Below, one piece after another: positions 1 to 4,966 of a stretch of DNA of 5,341 nucleotides. The notes below the pieces were generated by a model that was given only the letters and a program-made list of their open reading frames with translations, searched no databases and had not been told where the DNA came from. Within the stretch, counting starts at the first letter, position 1; the number at the start of each line of letters is the position of its first letter. This DNA is from Anaerolineaceae bacterium. Lineage in GTDB: Bacteria; Chloroflexota; Anaerolineae; Anaerolineales; Anaerolineaceae. The translations under genes were made by a program, and so were the position numbers. The DNA is taken from assembly GCA_028714615.1 (NCBI GenBank), contig JAQTMA010000275.1:1-5341 (forward strand), written 5' to 3'.

Positions 1-197
1 GCGCCGGAATGCAGGGCAGCCTGGACCAGTGTGCGCAGCCCTGGTTCGGCAATGTGCAACTCGCCGTTTTTTAATGTGCTGACGATGTGGGCATTGACGT
101 CAACGCCGATCACCTGAAGGCCATGGGTGGCGAGGGTACTGGCAGTGGGAAGGCCGATGTACCCCAACCCAAGGACGCATACTTTTTGAAAGTTCAC
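1..197 (-). CDS. UDP-N-acetyl-mannosamine/glucosamine dehydrogenase (WecC-like), N-terminal part only
   Basis: The gene runs off the left edge of the window, so only the first 65 residues plus two bases are visible. They form the start of an NAD-binding Rossmann fold: a beta strand, then GLGYIG at residues 10-15 (GxGxxG), then VIGVDVN with Asp33 in the usual ribose-binding place. The following stretch [10 protein letters not shown] (45-54) matches the G-E-x-H-I-x-E-P block of UDP-N-acetyl-D-mannosamine dehydrogenases better than that of UDP-glucose dehydrogenases. Family members oxidise the C6 hydroxyl of a UDP-sugar to a carboxylate with two NAD+, supplying uronic acids for surface polysaccharide. 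The GTG start (195-197) is chosen because AAGGAG sits five bases upstream and the Rossmann strand begins at once. The gene is divergent from lexA. Family is confident; exact substrate is not, since the catalytic and sugar-binding domains lie outside the window. Confidence 0.85.
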   Translation of the reverse strand, partial: MNFQKVCVLGLGYIGLPTASTLATHGLQVIGVDVNAHIVSTLKNGELHIAEPGLRTLVQAALHSG

Positions 198-236
198 AGT
201 GACTCCTTTATACGGAATGCGGGTCGCGCAGGCTCC

Positions 237-265
237 ATTATCCCATAAACGCGGGAGTGTGTGCA
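237..265 (-). promoter_or_regulatory. Candidate promoter for the WecC-like gene
   Basis: On the minus strand a TGCACA element (260-265, four of six matches to TTGACA) is followed after 17 bases by GATAAT (237-242, five of six matches to TATAAT). A TGG directly before the -10 makes it an extended -10. Transcription would start near 230, leaving a leader of about 33 bases with an AAGGAG site. This is a consensus match only. Confidence 0.45.
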
Positions 266-290
266 GAGGTTCGCACTGAAATATTCCTCC

Positions 291-319
291 TTGACATAGA
301 ACGAATGTTCGTGTATAAA
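291..319 (+). promoter_or_regulatory. lexA promoter
   Basis: A perfect TTGACA (-35, 291-296) and TATAAA (-10, 314-319) are separated by 17 bases, the optimal sigma-70-type spacing. The predicted start is around 326, giving a leader of about 34 bases before the lexA ATG. The SOS box fills most of the spacer, so repressor and RNA polymerase could not occupy this site together. Confidence 0.85.
299..310. promoter_or_regulatory. LexA operator (SOS box)
   Basis: The sequence GAACGAATGTTC is a perfect GAAC-N4-GTTC palindrome, the half-site arrangement of the Bacillus/actinobacterial LexA (DinR) box rather than the CTG-N10-CAG box of gammaproteobacteria. It lies between the -35 and -10 of lexA, so the gene is expected to be autoregulated and induced after DNA damage. 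No second good copy is seen in this intergenic region. Confidence 0.88.
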
Positions 320-359
320 TAGTGTAACTTCTATTAGGAAGGTGATAAGGGAGAAAACC

Positions 360-1088
360 ATGGCTAGAAAAAGAATGGGATTAGGCGACCGGCACAAGCG
401 TATCCTGGATTATCTATCAGAATACCAGACCCGCTCAGGTTATCCACCCTCCATCCGGGAAATCGGCGAGAAGACGGGCATCAGCTCCACTTCAGTGGTC
501 AATTACTACCTTGACCAACTGGAGCAAGCCGGGTACATCGAGCGCGAAAGTCACATTTCACGGGGCATCCGCGTGTTGAAAACCCTACCGGATAGCGAAG
601 GTGTGGGAACCCGCCTGGTGCGCGCCGCCCAAACGGTGGCAGAGACGGTCAACGACATGCTGCGTATTCCGGTGATCGGGCGCATCGTCGCCGGCCTGCC
701 GGCGCCTGTCCCCCCCTCGGATTTCAGCTATTACGACCCGGAGACCGGGATCGACATTGCCCGCAGCTTGCTGCCTGCGCGAGAAAAGGTCAGTGACCTG
801 TTCGCCCTAGAGGTCCAGGGAGAATCGATGATCGACGCGATGGTCAATGATGGCGATATCGTCATCATGAAGAAAGTGGATGAAGCCCAGAACGGGGAGA
901 TGGTAGCCGTCTGGTTGCGCGACCGGGACGAAACGACCTTGAAGTACTTCTACCTGGAAGACGGGCACGTCCGTCTGCAGCCTGCCAACCCAACCATGCG
1001 CCCCATCATCATCGATGACCCGAGCATCGTTCAGGTGCAGGGCAAGGTGGTGATGGTCATCCGCAGGGTGGAGTCGATCGCCGTATAA
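360..1088 (+). CDS. lexA: LexA, SOS-response repressor and self-cleaving S24 peptidase
   Basis: The 242-residue product represses DNA-damage genes and cleaves itself when stimulated by RecA filaments. The N-terminal winged-helix domain spans about residues 8-72, with YPPSIREIG at 28-36 and the recognition-helix region [20 protein letters not shown] (41-60). After a long linker comes the cleavage region GRIVAGLP, with the expected scissile bond Ala111-Gly112. The catalytic dyad is Ser156 in VQGESM and Lys195 in TTLKYF. At 242 residues it is about 40 longer than E. coli LexA. The extra length lies partly in the linker (about 73-102) and partly between cleavage site and Ser156 (45 residues against 35). 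I start at ATG 360, six bases after GGGAG (349-353). A GTG at 342 is in frame but badly placed relative to any ribosome site and would add six residues. Confidence 0.95.
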   Translation: MARKRMGLGDRHKRILDYLSEYQTRSGYPPSIREIGEKTGISSTSVVNYYLDQLEQAGYIERESHISRGIRVLKTLPDSEGVGTRLVRAAQTVAETVNDMLRIPVIGRIVAGLPAPVPPSDFSYYDPETGIDIARSLLPAREKVSDLFALEVQGESMIDAMVNDGDIVIMKKVDEAQNGEMVAVWLRDRDETTLKYFYLEDGHVRLQPANPTMRPIIIDDPSIVQVQGKVVMVIRRVESIAV

Positions 1089-1096
1089 GTTCAATC

Positions 1097-1137
1097 AACT
1101 GTGCGAGGGCATTTATCCCCCGCACAGTTTTCGATTT
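1097..1137 (+). terminator. Probable intrinsic terminator of lexA
   Basis: Nine bases after the lexA stop, arms 1097-1109 and 1117-1129 form a 13-bp stem with one A/C mismatch around a 7-base loop. The tail is only moderately T-rich (TTTTCGATTT, counting the last two stem bases). Position and stem strength support termination; the interrupted tail lowers certainty. Confidence 0.7.
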
Positions 1138-1256
1138 CATCCAACCAGCGCAGTAAGGAATGAATGTATTTGAGGCTGTTCGCACAGTTCTGGCTGTGAG
1201 GACATTTGAGGATAAGCCGCTACTTTTTCCGCCAAAAACGGTTGAGCTTAATCAAT
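1138..1256. other. Convergent intergenic stretch with no recognised gene
   Basis: Between the lexA hairpin and the bidirectional terminator I see no start codon with a ribosome site leading to a plausible protein and no RNA gene. A 9-base CGCACAGTT at 1181-1189 repeats the right arm of the lexA terminator, and a weak 5-bp CACAG/CTGTG hairpin lies at 1183-1198. Confidence 0.5.
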
Positions 1257-1290
1257 AAAAGAATCCCGAAACCATCCTCGGGATTCTTTT
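1257..1290. terminator. Bidirectional terminator between rplL and lexA
   Basis: GAATCCCGA (1261-1269) and TCGGGATTC (1278-1286) form a perfect 9-bp stem with an 8-base loop, extended by AAAA/TTTT on the flanks (1257-1260, 1287-1290). Read on the minus strand it ends in TTTTATTG and lies about 35 bases after the rplL stop, so it probably ends the ribosomal operon. Read on the plus strand it ends in TTTTT and would back up lexA termination. Confidence 0.88.
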
Positions 1291-1325
1291 TGATCGCACG
1301 TTGCTCGATGCGAAACAGGGTCGGA

Positions 1326-1712
1326 TCAGGCGACGTCGACGGCAGCGCCGGCGGTTTCCAGTTTTGCCTTGGCATCCTGCGCGGCCTGCTTGGAGACGCC
1401 CGTGAGGACTTTGGCGCCTGCGGTCTCGGCCATGGTCTTGGCTTCCACCAGGCCCAGGCTGGTCAACTGGCGGATGACTTTGATGGTCTCGATTTTCTTG
1501 GGACCGGCATCCTTCAGGACCACATCGAACTCCGTCTGTTCTTCGACGGGTTCAGCGGGAGCAGCCGCGCCACCAGCCGCGCCGCCAGCAGCGACTGCAA
1601 CAGGAGCGGCGGCGGAAACGCCCCACTTCTCTTCAAGTTTCTTTACCAGATCGGCAGCCTCGAGCACGGATAGCGTGCTCAGTTCTGCAACTAATTTCTC
1701 GAGATCAGCCAT
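1326..1712 (-). CDS. rplL: Large-subunit ribosomal protein bL12 (L7/L12)
   Basis: The 128-residue product is the multi-copy stalk protein that recruits and activates translational GTPases. Residues 1-30 form the dimerisation domain that binds L10. An Ala/Gly/Pro-rich flexible hinge spans about 34-56, and the globular C-terminal domain begins near [11 protein letters not shown] (60-70). By alignment with E. coli, the factor-binding surface is largely kept (Lys73, Ile74, Lys78, Leu88, Glu90, Lys92 for E. coli K65, V66, K70, L80, E82, K84). Val89 replaces the usual Lys81, and the usual Ala-Pro turn reads Ala-Gly (ETAGAKV, 96-102). The ATG is preceded by AGGAG at 8 bases. It is the last gene of the operon, 81 bases after rplJ, and is followed by a terminator. 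Confidence 0.97.
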   Translation of the reverse strand: MADLEKLVAELSTLSVLEAADLVKKLEEKWGVSAAAPVAVAAGGAAGGAAAPAEPVEEQTEFDVVLKDAGPKKIETIKVIRQLTSLGLVEAKTMAETAGAKVLTGVSKQAAQDAKAKLETAGAAVDVA

Positions 1713-1736
1713 TATCGTTTCTCCTAAAATCTAGCG

Positions 1737-1761
1737 TTTCGCCGAAGGGTTTTCAGCGAAA
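1737..1761 (-). other. Hairpin in the rplJ-rplL intergenic region
   Basis: In the mRNA sense, UUUCGCUGAA and UUCGGCGAAA pair over 10 bp (one G-U) around the loop AACCC. The last stem base is 11 bases before the rplL AGGAG site and no U-run follows, so this does not look like a terminator. A role in RNA processing, stability or stronger rplL translation is inference. Confidence 0.6.
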
Positions 1762-1793
1762 TTGAGTGTGAAATTCAAGTGCAAACACAAACA

Positions 1794-2333
1794 CTACGCC
1801 GCTGCTGCGGCTTCGGTGGTGTTTTCGGAATATGCCTTGATGACCGCGGCCAAAGAGCGGGCCGGCTCGGCCAATGTCCGAGCTAACTGGCTGGCGGGCG
1901 CCATCAAAACGCCCAAAAGTCGCGCCTGAAGCACGGGCAGGGGGGGCAATTCGGCCAGCGATTTGATTTCAGCCGGACTCATCACCTGAGCGCCCAGGTA
2001 CCCGCCCTTGATCTTGAAGATCTCGGACTTTACCAGCGCATCACTTACGGCTTTTGCTAAAGCGGGCGGGTCGCGAAATGCGAAACTGACTGCTGTGCTG
2101 CCTTCCAGAAATTTCTCGGGCTGGTCCAGGCCAGCATTCTTCAGTGCCAGGCCGAGCAGGGTGTTCTTGACCACGTGCACTTCGGCGCCCGTATCGCGGA
2201 CTTTATCGCGCAGGGTATCGACGTCTTTCATGGTCATACCCTTATACTCAAGCAAGATCATCGCCTGGCTCTGCTTCATCCACGTCTCGTACTGTTTCAG
2301 TATTTCGGTTTTGTGTTCTTTTGTAAAGGCCAA
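1794..2333 (-). CDS. rplJ: Large-subunit ribosomal protein uL10
   Basis: The 179-residue product anchors L12 dimers to the L11-binding region of 23S rRNA and, in studied bacteria, represses its own operon as the L10-L12 complex. Conserved family features are LLEYKGMT (27-34), VVKNTL (54-59), EGSTAVSFAF (77-86) and KIKGGYLG (107-114). The C-terminal helix from about 146 to 170, with PASQLARTLAEPARSLAAVI, is the docking site for L12 dimers. The protein is about 14 residues longer than E. coli L10, so room for three L12 dimers is possible but unproven. It ends in five alanines. The start is TTG (2331-2333): no in-frame ATG or GTG lies between it and the strong GGAGG site 10 bases upstream, and the protein begins AFTKEHK as expected. 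An L10 leader and attenuator precede it. Confidence 0.96.
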   Translation of the reverse strand: MAFTKEHKTEILKQYETWMKQSQAMILLEYKGMTMKDVDTLRDKVRDTGAEVHVVKNTLLGLALKNAGLDQPEKFLEGSTAVSFAFRDPPALAKAVSDALVKSEIFKIKGGYLGAQVMSPAEIKSLAELPPLPVLQARLLGVLMAPASQLARTLAEPARSLAAVIKAYSENTTEAAAAA

Positions 2334-2343
2334 TGCAGGTTTA

Positions 2344-2351
2344 CCTCCTTT
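2344..2351 (-). promoter_or_regulatory. Strong ribosome binding site of rplJ
   Basis: AAAGGAGG on the minus strand lies 10 bases before a TTG codon. This near-perfect anti-16S match decides the TTG as start of rplJ, since no ATG or GTG follows it in frame before the conserved N-terminus. Confidence 0.85.
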
Positions 2352-2370
2352 CGGATAGGATTTCGGAATT

Positions 2371-2418
2371 AAACAACAAGAGTCTTTGCCGGGTTCCGTA
2401 ACCGGGCAAAGACTCTTG
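2371..2418 (-). terminator. Attenuator hairpin in the rplJL leader
   Basis: Arms 2400-2418 and 2377-2395 pair over 19 positions with a single C/C mismatch around the loop ACGG. In the mRNA sense the hairpin is followed by UUGUUUAAUU, a broken U-run, about 20 bases before the rplJ ribosome site. The place fits the leader terminator of L10-controlled operons. Because the U-run is imperfect, partial read-through or an RNase-processing role remains possible. Confidence 0.75.
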
Positions 2419-2437
2419 GTCTGCGAGCTAACACAGG

Positions 2438-2541
2438 GGCCAGCCGGTCCGTCTCCGGATCGATGGCCTGGGGAGTCTTCACCTCGGCTGGGGATTAAGC
2501 CCTTACGGGCGCCGGCTGTCTCGGGTGAGAACCTTTCGGTT
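2438..2541 (-). ncRNA. L10 leader: autoregulatory RNA of the rplJL operon
   Basis: The leader contains the hallmarks of the ribosomal protein L10 leader: GAGACAGCC (2514-2522), a GCCC-GUAA-GGGC stem-loop (2499-2510), the unpaired UUAAU (2494-2498) and AGCCGAGGU (2481-2489). Together they form the bulged stem that mimics the L10 site on 23S rRNA. Two further tetraloop hairpins flank it. AACC-GAAA-GGUU is at 2530-2541. The other is a GGCCA/UGGCC stem enclosing UCCG-GAGA-CGGA (2438-2468). In bacteria where this is known, L10-L12 binding lowers rplJL expression. Here the attenuator lies just downstream, suggesting transcription attenuation as in Bacillus. Exact boundaries are my estimate. Confidence 0.88.
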
Positions 2542-2569
2542 GTTAAAGGGCGATTGCCAGCTCAAACCG

Positions 2570-2594
2570 GGCTCGCGGAGCGCCGTTTCGAGCC
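2570..2594 (-). other. Hairpin directly after rplA
   Basis: GGCUCG and CGAGCC pair outside a three-base AAA bulge and an inner CGG-CGCU-CCG stem, starting two bases after the rplA stop. No U-run follows. It may protect the rplA 3' end or belong to the start of the rplJ leader. Confidence 0.5.
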
Positions 2595-2596
2595 AA

Positions 2597-3316
2597 TCAA
2601 TCCAACTGTTCCATCGTCTGTGCCAGATTGGTATCTACCTTGATGCCAGGACCCATCGTAGCAGCGATAGTCATGCGGCGAATGTACGTTCCTTTGGCTG
2701 CCGATGGCCGAGCTTTGCGGATGGCTTCCATGAAAGCGCCCAGGTTCTGGTACAGCTTGTTGAGGTCGAAGGAGACCTTGCCGATGGGGACGTGGATATT
2801 GGCCGTTTTATCCAGGCGGAATTCAACACGACCAGCTTTCGCCTCGTTGATCACGCGGGGCAGATCTTCGGCGGGAACGACGGTGCCCGCCTTCGGGTTC
2901 GGCATCAACCCGCGGGGGCCTAACACCCGTCCCAGGCGACCGGCCTTGCCCATCATATCCGGCGTGGAGATGGCGACGTCAAAATCGGTCCATCCCCCTG
3001 CGATCTTCTGGATCCACTCGTCGCTGTCAGCCACGAAATCGGCGCCGGCTTCTTGCGCGCGCGCTGCGCCTTCGCCTTGAGCGAAGACCAGGACGCGCAC
3101 GGTCTTTCCCAAGCCGTTCGGGAGAACCACGACGTCGCGAATCATCTGGTCCGCCTGGCGTGGATCCAAACCCATGCGCATGTGCACCTCAATCGTACCG
3201 TCGAACTGGGTGTAGGAAGTCTCTTTAGCCAGCTCCAGGGCTTTCTTGGGGTCGTACGCCTGGTCTACATCTATCTTGGCCTGTGCGGCCATATACTTCT
3301 TACCGTGTTTTGCCAT
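2597..3316 (-). CDS. rplA: Large-subunit ribosomal protein uL1
   Basis: The 239-residue product binds the mobile L1 stalk of 23S rRNA, helps release deacylated tRNA from the E site, and represses its own mRNA in E. coli and other organisms. Length is normal for the family. Recognisable parts are [16 protein letters not shown] (37-52), the RNA-binding strand of domain [11 protein letters not shown] (62-71), the near-invariant [18 protein letters not shown] (129-146) in domain II, and [13 protein letters not shown] (171-183) where the chain returns to domain I. The ATG is five bases after GGAG (3322-3325). The gene lies 46 bases after rplK, and the gap holds an L1-stalk-like element that could let the product control its own translation. 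Confidence 0.97.
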   Translation of the reverse strand: MAKHGKKYMAAQAKIDVDQAYDPKKALELAKETSYTQFDGTIEVHMRMGLDPRQADQMIRDVVVLPNGLGKTVRVLVFAQGEGAARAQEAGADFVADSDEWIQKIAGGWTDFDVAISTPDMMGKAGRLGRVLGPRGLMPNPKAGTVVPAEDLPRVINEAKAGRVEFRLDKTANIHVPIGKVSFDLNKLYQNLGAFMEAIRKARPSAAKGTYIRRMTIAATMGPGIKVDTNLAQTMEQLD

Positions 3317-3321
3317 AAATA

Positions 3322-3360
3322 CTCCTTGTGGTGCAAGCGGGCAGAGGCTGCCCTCCCACG
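3322..3360 (-). promoter_or_regulatory. Candidate L1 operator in the rplA leader
   Basis: In the mRNA sense, CGUGGGAGGG (3351-3360) is followed by GGGCAG-CCU-CUGCCC (hairpin 3339-3353, which overlaps the block's last three bases) and then CACCACAAGGAG, the ribosome site of rplA. GUGG and CCAC can close the element. This GUGGGAGG...ACCAC arrangement resembles the base of the L1 stalk (helix 76) of 23S rRNA, the site uL1 binds. The rplK leader has the same two blocks. Regulatory function is inferred. Confidence 0.6.
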
Positions 3361-3362
3361 GG

Positions 3363-3788
3363 TTAGTCGACGACGGTCAGGCCCATGTTACGGGCAGTAC
3401 CCTCGATCTGGCGCATGGCGCTCTCGATATCGTTCGCGTTCATGTCTTTGTACTTCTGCTCTGCGATCTCGCGCACCTGGGCCCGGCTGACTTTGCCCAC
3501 TTTATTGCGGTTGGGTTGGTCAGAACCTTTTTCGACCCCGGCAGCCTTGCGCAACAAGACCGACGCCGGAGACGACTTCAGCACAAATGTGAAGGAGCCG
3601 TCGGTGTACACGCTGATCTCGGCGGGAATAATGTCGCCCGTTCGGTTCGACGTGCGGGCGTTATATTCCTTGCAGAAGGCCATGATGTTCAGGCCGTGCC
3701 CGGCCAGAGCAGGGCCAATTGGCGGAGCGGGATTGGCCTTTCCAGCCGTGATCTGCAAGCGTACGATGGTTTTTAACTTTTTTGCCAC
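3363..3788 (-). CDS. rplK: Large-subunit ribosomal protein uL11
   Basis: The 141-residue product sits at the GTPase-associated centre at the base of the L12 stalk, where thiostrepton binds and where stringent-response sensing by RelA occurs. The N-terminal domain has the proline-rich switch [17 protein letters not shown] (19-35). The C-terminal rRNA-binding domain contains [18 protein letters not shown] (72-89), [17 protein letters not shown] (96-112) and [10 protein letters not shown] (128-137). Most bacteria read PALGQHG where this protein reads PALAGHG. I choose the GTG at 3786-3788: the canonical [11 protein letters not shown] begins there and GGAG lies eight bases upstream. An in-frame GTG further upstream would add 18 atypical residues and swallow the leader element. 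Confidence 0.96.
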   Translation of the reverse strand: MAKKLKTIVRLQITAGKANPAPPIGPALAGHGLNIMAFCKEYNARTSNRTGDIIPAEISVYTDGSFTFVLKSSPASVLLRKAAGVEKGSDQPNRNKVGKVSRAQVREIAEQKYKDMNANDIESAMRQIEGTARNMGLTVVD

Positions 3789-3796
3789 TGTCCTAT

Positions 3797-3843
3797 CTCC
3801 TTTGTGGTGATAACGGGTGATTCTTGGGGAGCACCCTCCCACG
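3797..3843 (-). promoter_or_regulatory. Candidate L1 operator in the rplK leader
   Basis: In the mRNA sense, CGUGGGAGGG (3834-3843) contains one arm of a GGGAG-GGUG-CUCCC hairpin (3827-3840). It is followed by CCCGUUAUCACCACAAAGGAG, whose last bases are the rplK ribosome site. GUGG can pair with CCAC to close the structure. The conserved blocks match those before rplA and resemble the 23S rRNA L1-stalk base. Binding of L1 here would cover the ribosome site, consistent with known L1 control of the L11 operon in E. coli. Function in this organism is inferred. Confidence 0.65.
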
Positions 3844-3847
3844 AAAT

Positions 3848-3870
3848 CAGGCAGCCGGGTGGGCGGCCTG
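3848..3870 (-). other. Hairpin after nusG
   Basis: In the mRNA sense, CAGGC-C-GCC and GGC-U-GCCTG pair over 5 plus 3 bp with one C/U mismatch around CACCC, 13 bases after the nusG stop. AUUUCG follows, not a real U-run. A weak terminator or processing site between nusG and rplK is possible. Confidence 0.45.
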
Positions 3871-3883
3871 CTTCATACAATAA

Positions 3884-4567
3884 TTATGCTCTTTCGACCT
3901 GCAAGAAATCCAACTCGACGGGCGTCTCCCGGCCGAAGAAATTCACCATGACCCGCACTTTGGAGCGCTCCATGTCGATCTCCGCCACCGTGCCGCGGAA
4001 GTCGTTGAAAGGGCCATCCACGATGCGCACCCTTTCACCGGTTTTGAAGGTGACCTTGATCGTCGGCGCTTCCGCTTCCATACGCTTGAGGATCTGCTGC
4101 ACTTCCTCCGGTCGCAGGGCGGTAGGGCTGTTGCCCATACCCACGAAACCGGTCACACCCGGCGTGTTACGCACCACGTACCAGGATTCCTCGGACAGGA
4201 TCATGTTCACCAGGACGTACCCGGGGAACACGTGGCGCTCGACCGTGCGGCGCTTGCCATCCTTGACCTCGATCTCTTCCTGAGTAGGGATGACCACGTC
4301 GAAGATCTTGTCTTTCATCCCCATGGTGTCGATGCGTTGCTCGAGGTTGTGGCGCACCTTGTTCTCGTACCCTGAATAACAATGCACTACGTACCAGGCG
4401 CGCTGGTCGTTGGTGGTTTCCAGAAATTCCTCGGAAGGAGCTCCGGATGAATGGGAGGGGCCCGATTTATGCGACGCGTCCAGACCTTCCGGCACAGCCG
4501 TTTGCTGCCTGGCCGGAGACTCCGGATTCACTTCTTCCTCTGGTCGGTTGTTCTCATGCGCGTCCAT
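3884..4567 (-). CDS. nusG: Transcription termination/antitermination factor NusG
   Basis: The 227-residue product binds RNA polymerase through its N-terminal domain and Rho or ribosomal protein S10 through its C-terminal KOW domain. Residues 1-54 are an acidic, Ser/Pro-rich, probably disordered tail not found in the 181-residue E. coli protein. The NGN domain starts at RAWYVVHCYSGYENKV (56-71) and contains HVFPGYVLVNM (112-122) and NTPGVTGFVG (134-143). The KOW domain covers about 172-227, with GERVRIVDGPFNDFRG (177-192) and the final FLQVERA. The ATG follows GGAAGGGA (4573-4580) with about 5-6 bases between. A downstream start that removes the tail has no better ribosome site. It lies 42 bases after secE, the classical order. 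Confidence 0.96.
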   Translation of the reverse strand: MDAHENNRPEEEVNPESPARQQTAVPEGLDASHKSGPSHSSGAPSEEFLETTNDQRAWYVVHCYSGYENKVRHNLEQRIDTMGMKDKIFDVVIPTQEEIEVKDGKRRTVERHVFPGYVLVNMILSEESWYVVRNTPGVTGFVGMGNSPTALRPEEVQQILKRMEAEAPTIKVTFKTGERVRIVDGPFNDFRGTVAEIDMERSKVRVMVNFFGRETPVELDFLQVERA

Positions 4568-4609
4568 AAACGTCCCTTCCCTCTTTTCTACGAGCGTGGG
4601 TGGGCTACT

Positions 4610-4825
4610 TTAAACCACTAACAGCTTGGTCACAATTAATGAAAAGCCATAATCGAGCAAGCCCAGGAGCAAAGCCATGGCTGCCAGGGTAATCAGCACG
4701 ATCTTGGTCAAGTGCAATGCCTCTTGGGTAGTTGGCCATGTTACCTTGCGCAGTTCACCTATTGTCTCACGCGTGTAGCGTTGGATTGCATTCGGCGCGT
4801 GCCTTTTTTCGGTTCTCTCTGCCAT
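4610..4825 (-). CDS. secE: Preprotein translocase subunit SecE
   Basis: The 71-residue product is the clamp subunit of the SecYEG export channel in the cytoplasmic membrane. It has the short single-span form typical of many bacteria outside the gammaproteobacteria. A basic N-terminal tail is followed by the amphipathic helix ETIGELRKVTWPT (20-32), with the family signature Lys27-Val-Thr-Trp30-Pro31. One transmembrane helix runs from about 41 to 64 (KIVLITLAAMALLLGLLDYG and onward). The ATG lies six bases after GGAG (4832-4835). Its place between tRNA-Trp and nusG confirms the call. Confidence 0.96.
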   Translation of the reverse strand: MAERTEKRHAPNAIQRYTRETIGELRKVTWPTTQEALHLTKIVLITLAAMALLLGLLDYGFSLIVTKLLVV

Positions 4826-4848
4826 CGTTTACTCCTTGACTTACGGCT

Positions 4849-4875
4849 AAAACGCCGCCTCTCGTGGACGGCGTT
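4849..4875 (-). terminator. Hairpin with short U tail between tRNA-Trp and secE
   Basis: In the mRNA sense, AACGCCGUC (4867-4875) pairs with GGCGGCGUU (4851-4859), including one G-U pair, around a 7-base loop. UUAG follows, so the run reads GUUUUAG. This could be a weak terminator giving partial read-through, or a tRNA 3'-processing structure. It starts 14 bases after the tRNA 3' end. Confidence 0.5.
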
Positions 4876-4888
4876 GCCTTTCACCAGG

Positions 4889-4962
4889 CAGGCCAGGCAG
4901 GAATTGAACCCACAACCTTCCGTTTTGGAGACGGACGCTCTGCCAAATTGAGCTACTGGCCT
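4889..4962 (-). tRNA. trnW: tRNA-Trp (anticodon CCA)
   Basis: A complete 74-base cloverleaf can be folded. The acceptor stem AGGCCAG/CTGGCCT has seven pairs. The D stem is GCTC/GAGC, the anticodon stem TCCGT/ACGGA with loop CTCCAAA, and the T stem GTGGG/CCTGC (two G-U pairs) with loop TTCAATT. The anticodon CCA is at 4926-4928 and the discriminator base is G73 (4889), as expected for bacterial tRNA-Trp. The genomic sequence after G73 is CCT, so the CCA end is not encoded and must be added by tRNA nucleotidyltransferase. It lies between rpmG and secE in the same orientation, a common bacterial arrangement, so it is probably excised from the operon transcript. Confidence 0.96.
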
Positions 4963-4966
4963 GTGT

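Noticed and set aside
269..290. Search for a second LexA box upstream of the -35
   Set aside because: GTTCGCACTGAAAT does not form the GAAC-N4-GTTC palindrome.
342..359. In-frame GTG that would extend LexA by six residues
   Set aside because: It has no well-spaced ribosome site, whereas ATG 360 has GGGAG at six bases and gives the standard LexA N-terminus.
807..1094. Minus-strand open frame opposite lexA, His/Asp-rich
   Set aside because: It is a complement of lexA codons with no ribosome site and no family resemblance.
1181..1198. CGCACAGTT repeat of the lexA terminator arm and a CACAG/CTGTG hairpin
   Set aside because: The repeat is only 9 bases and the stem 5 bp; no third copy or function is visible, so chance or a decayed terminator copy is enough.
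1206..1673. Long plus-strand open frame opposite rplL
   Set aside because: It is antisense to a certain gene and crosses the terminator; its protein is low-complexity and Gly/Ser/Asp-rich, as expected from the complement of an Ala-rich gene.
2386..2643. Plus-strand open frame across the rplJ leader
   Set aside because: It runs through RNA hairpins of the L10 leader and into rplA; the composition follows the structured RNA and there is no domain.
3789..3842. Upstream GTG extending L11 by 18 residues
   Set aside because: The added residues do not resemble L11 and the extension would consume the leader element and the ribosome site at 3797-3800.
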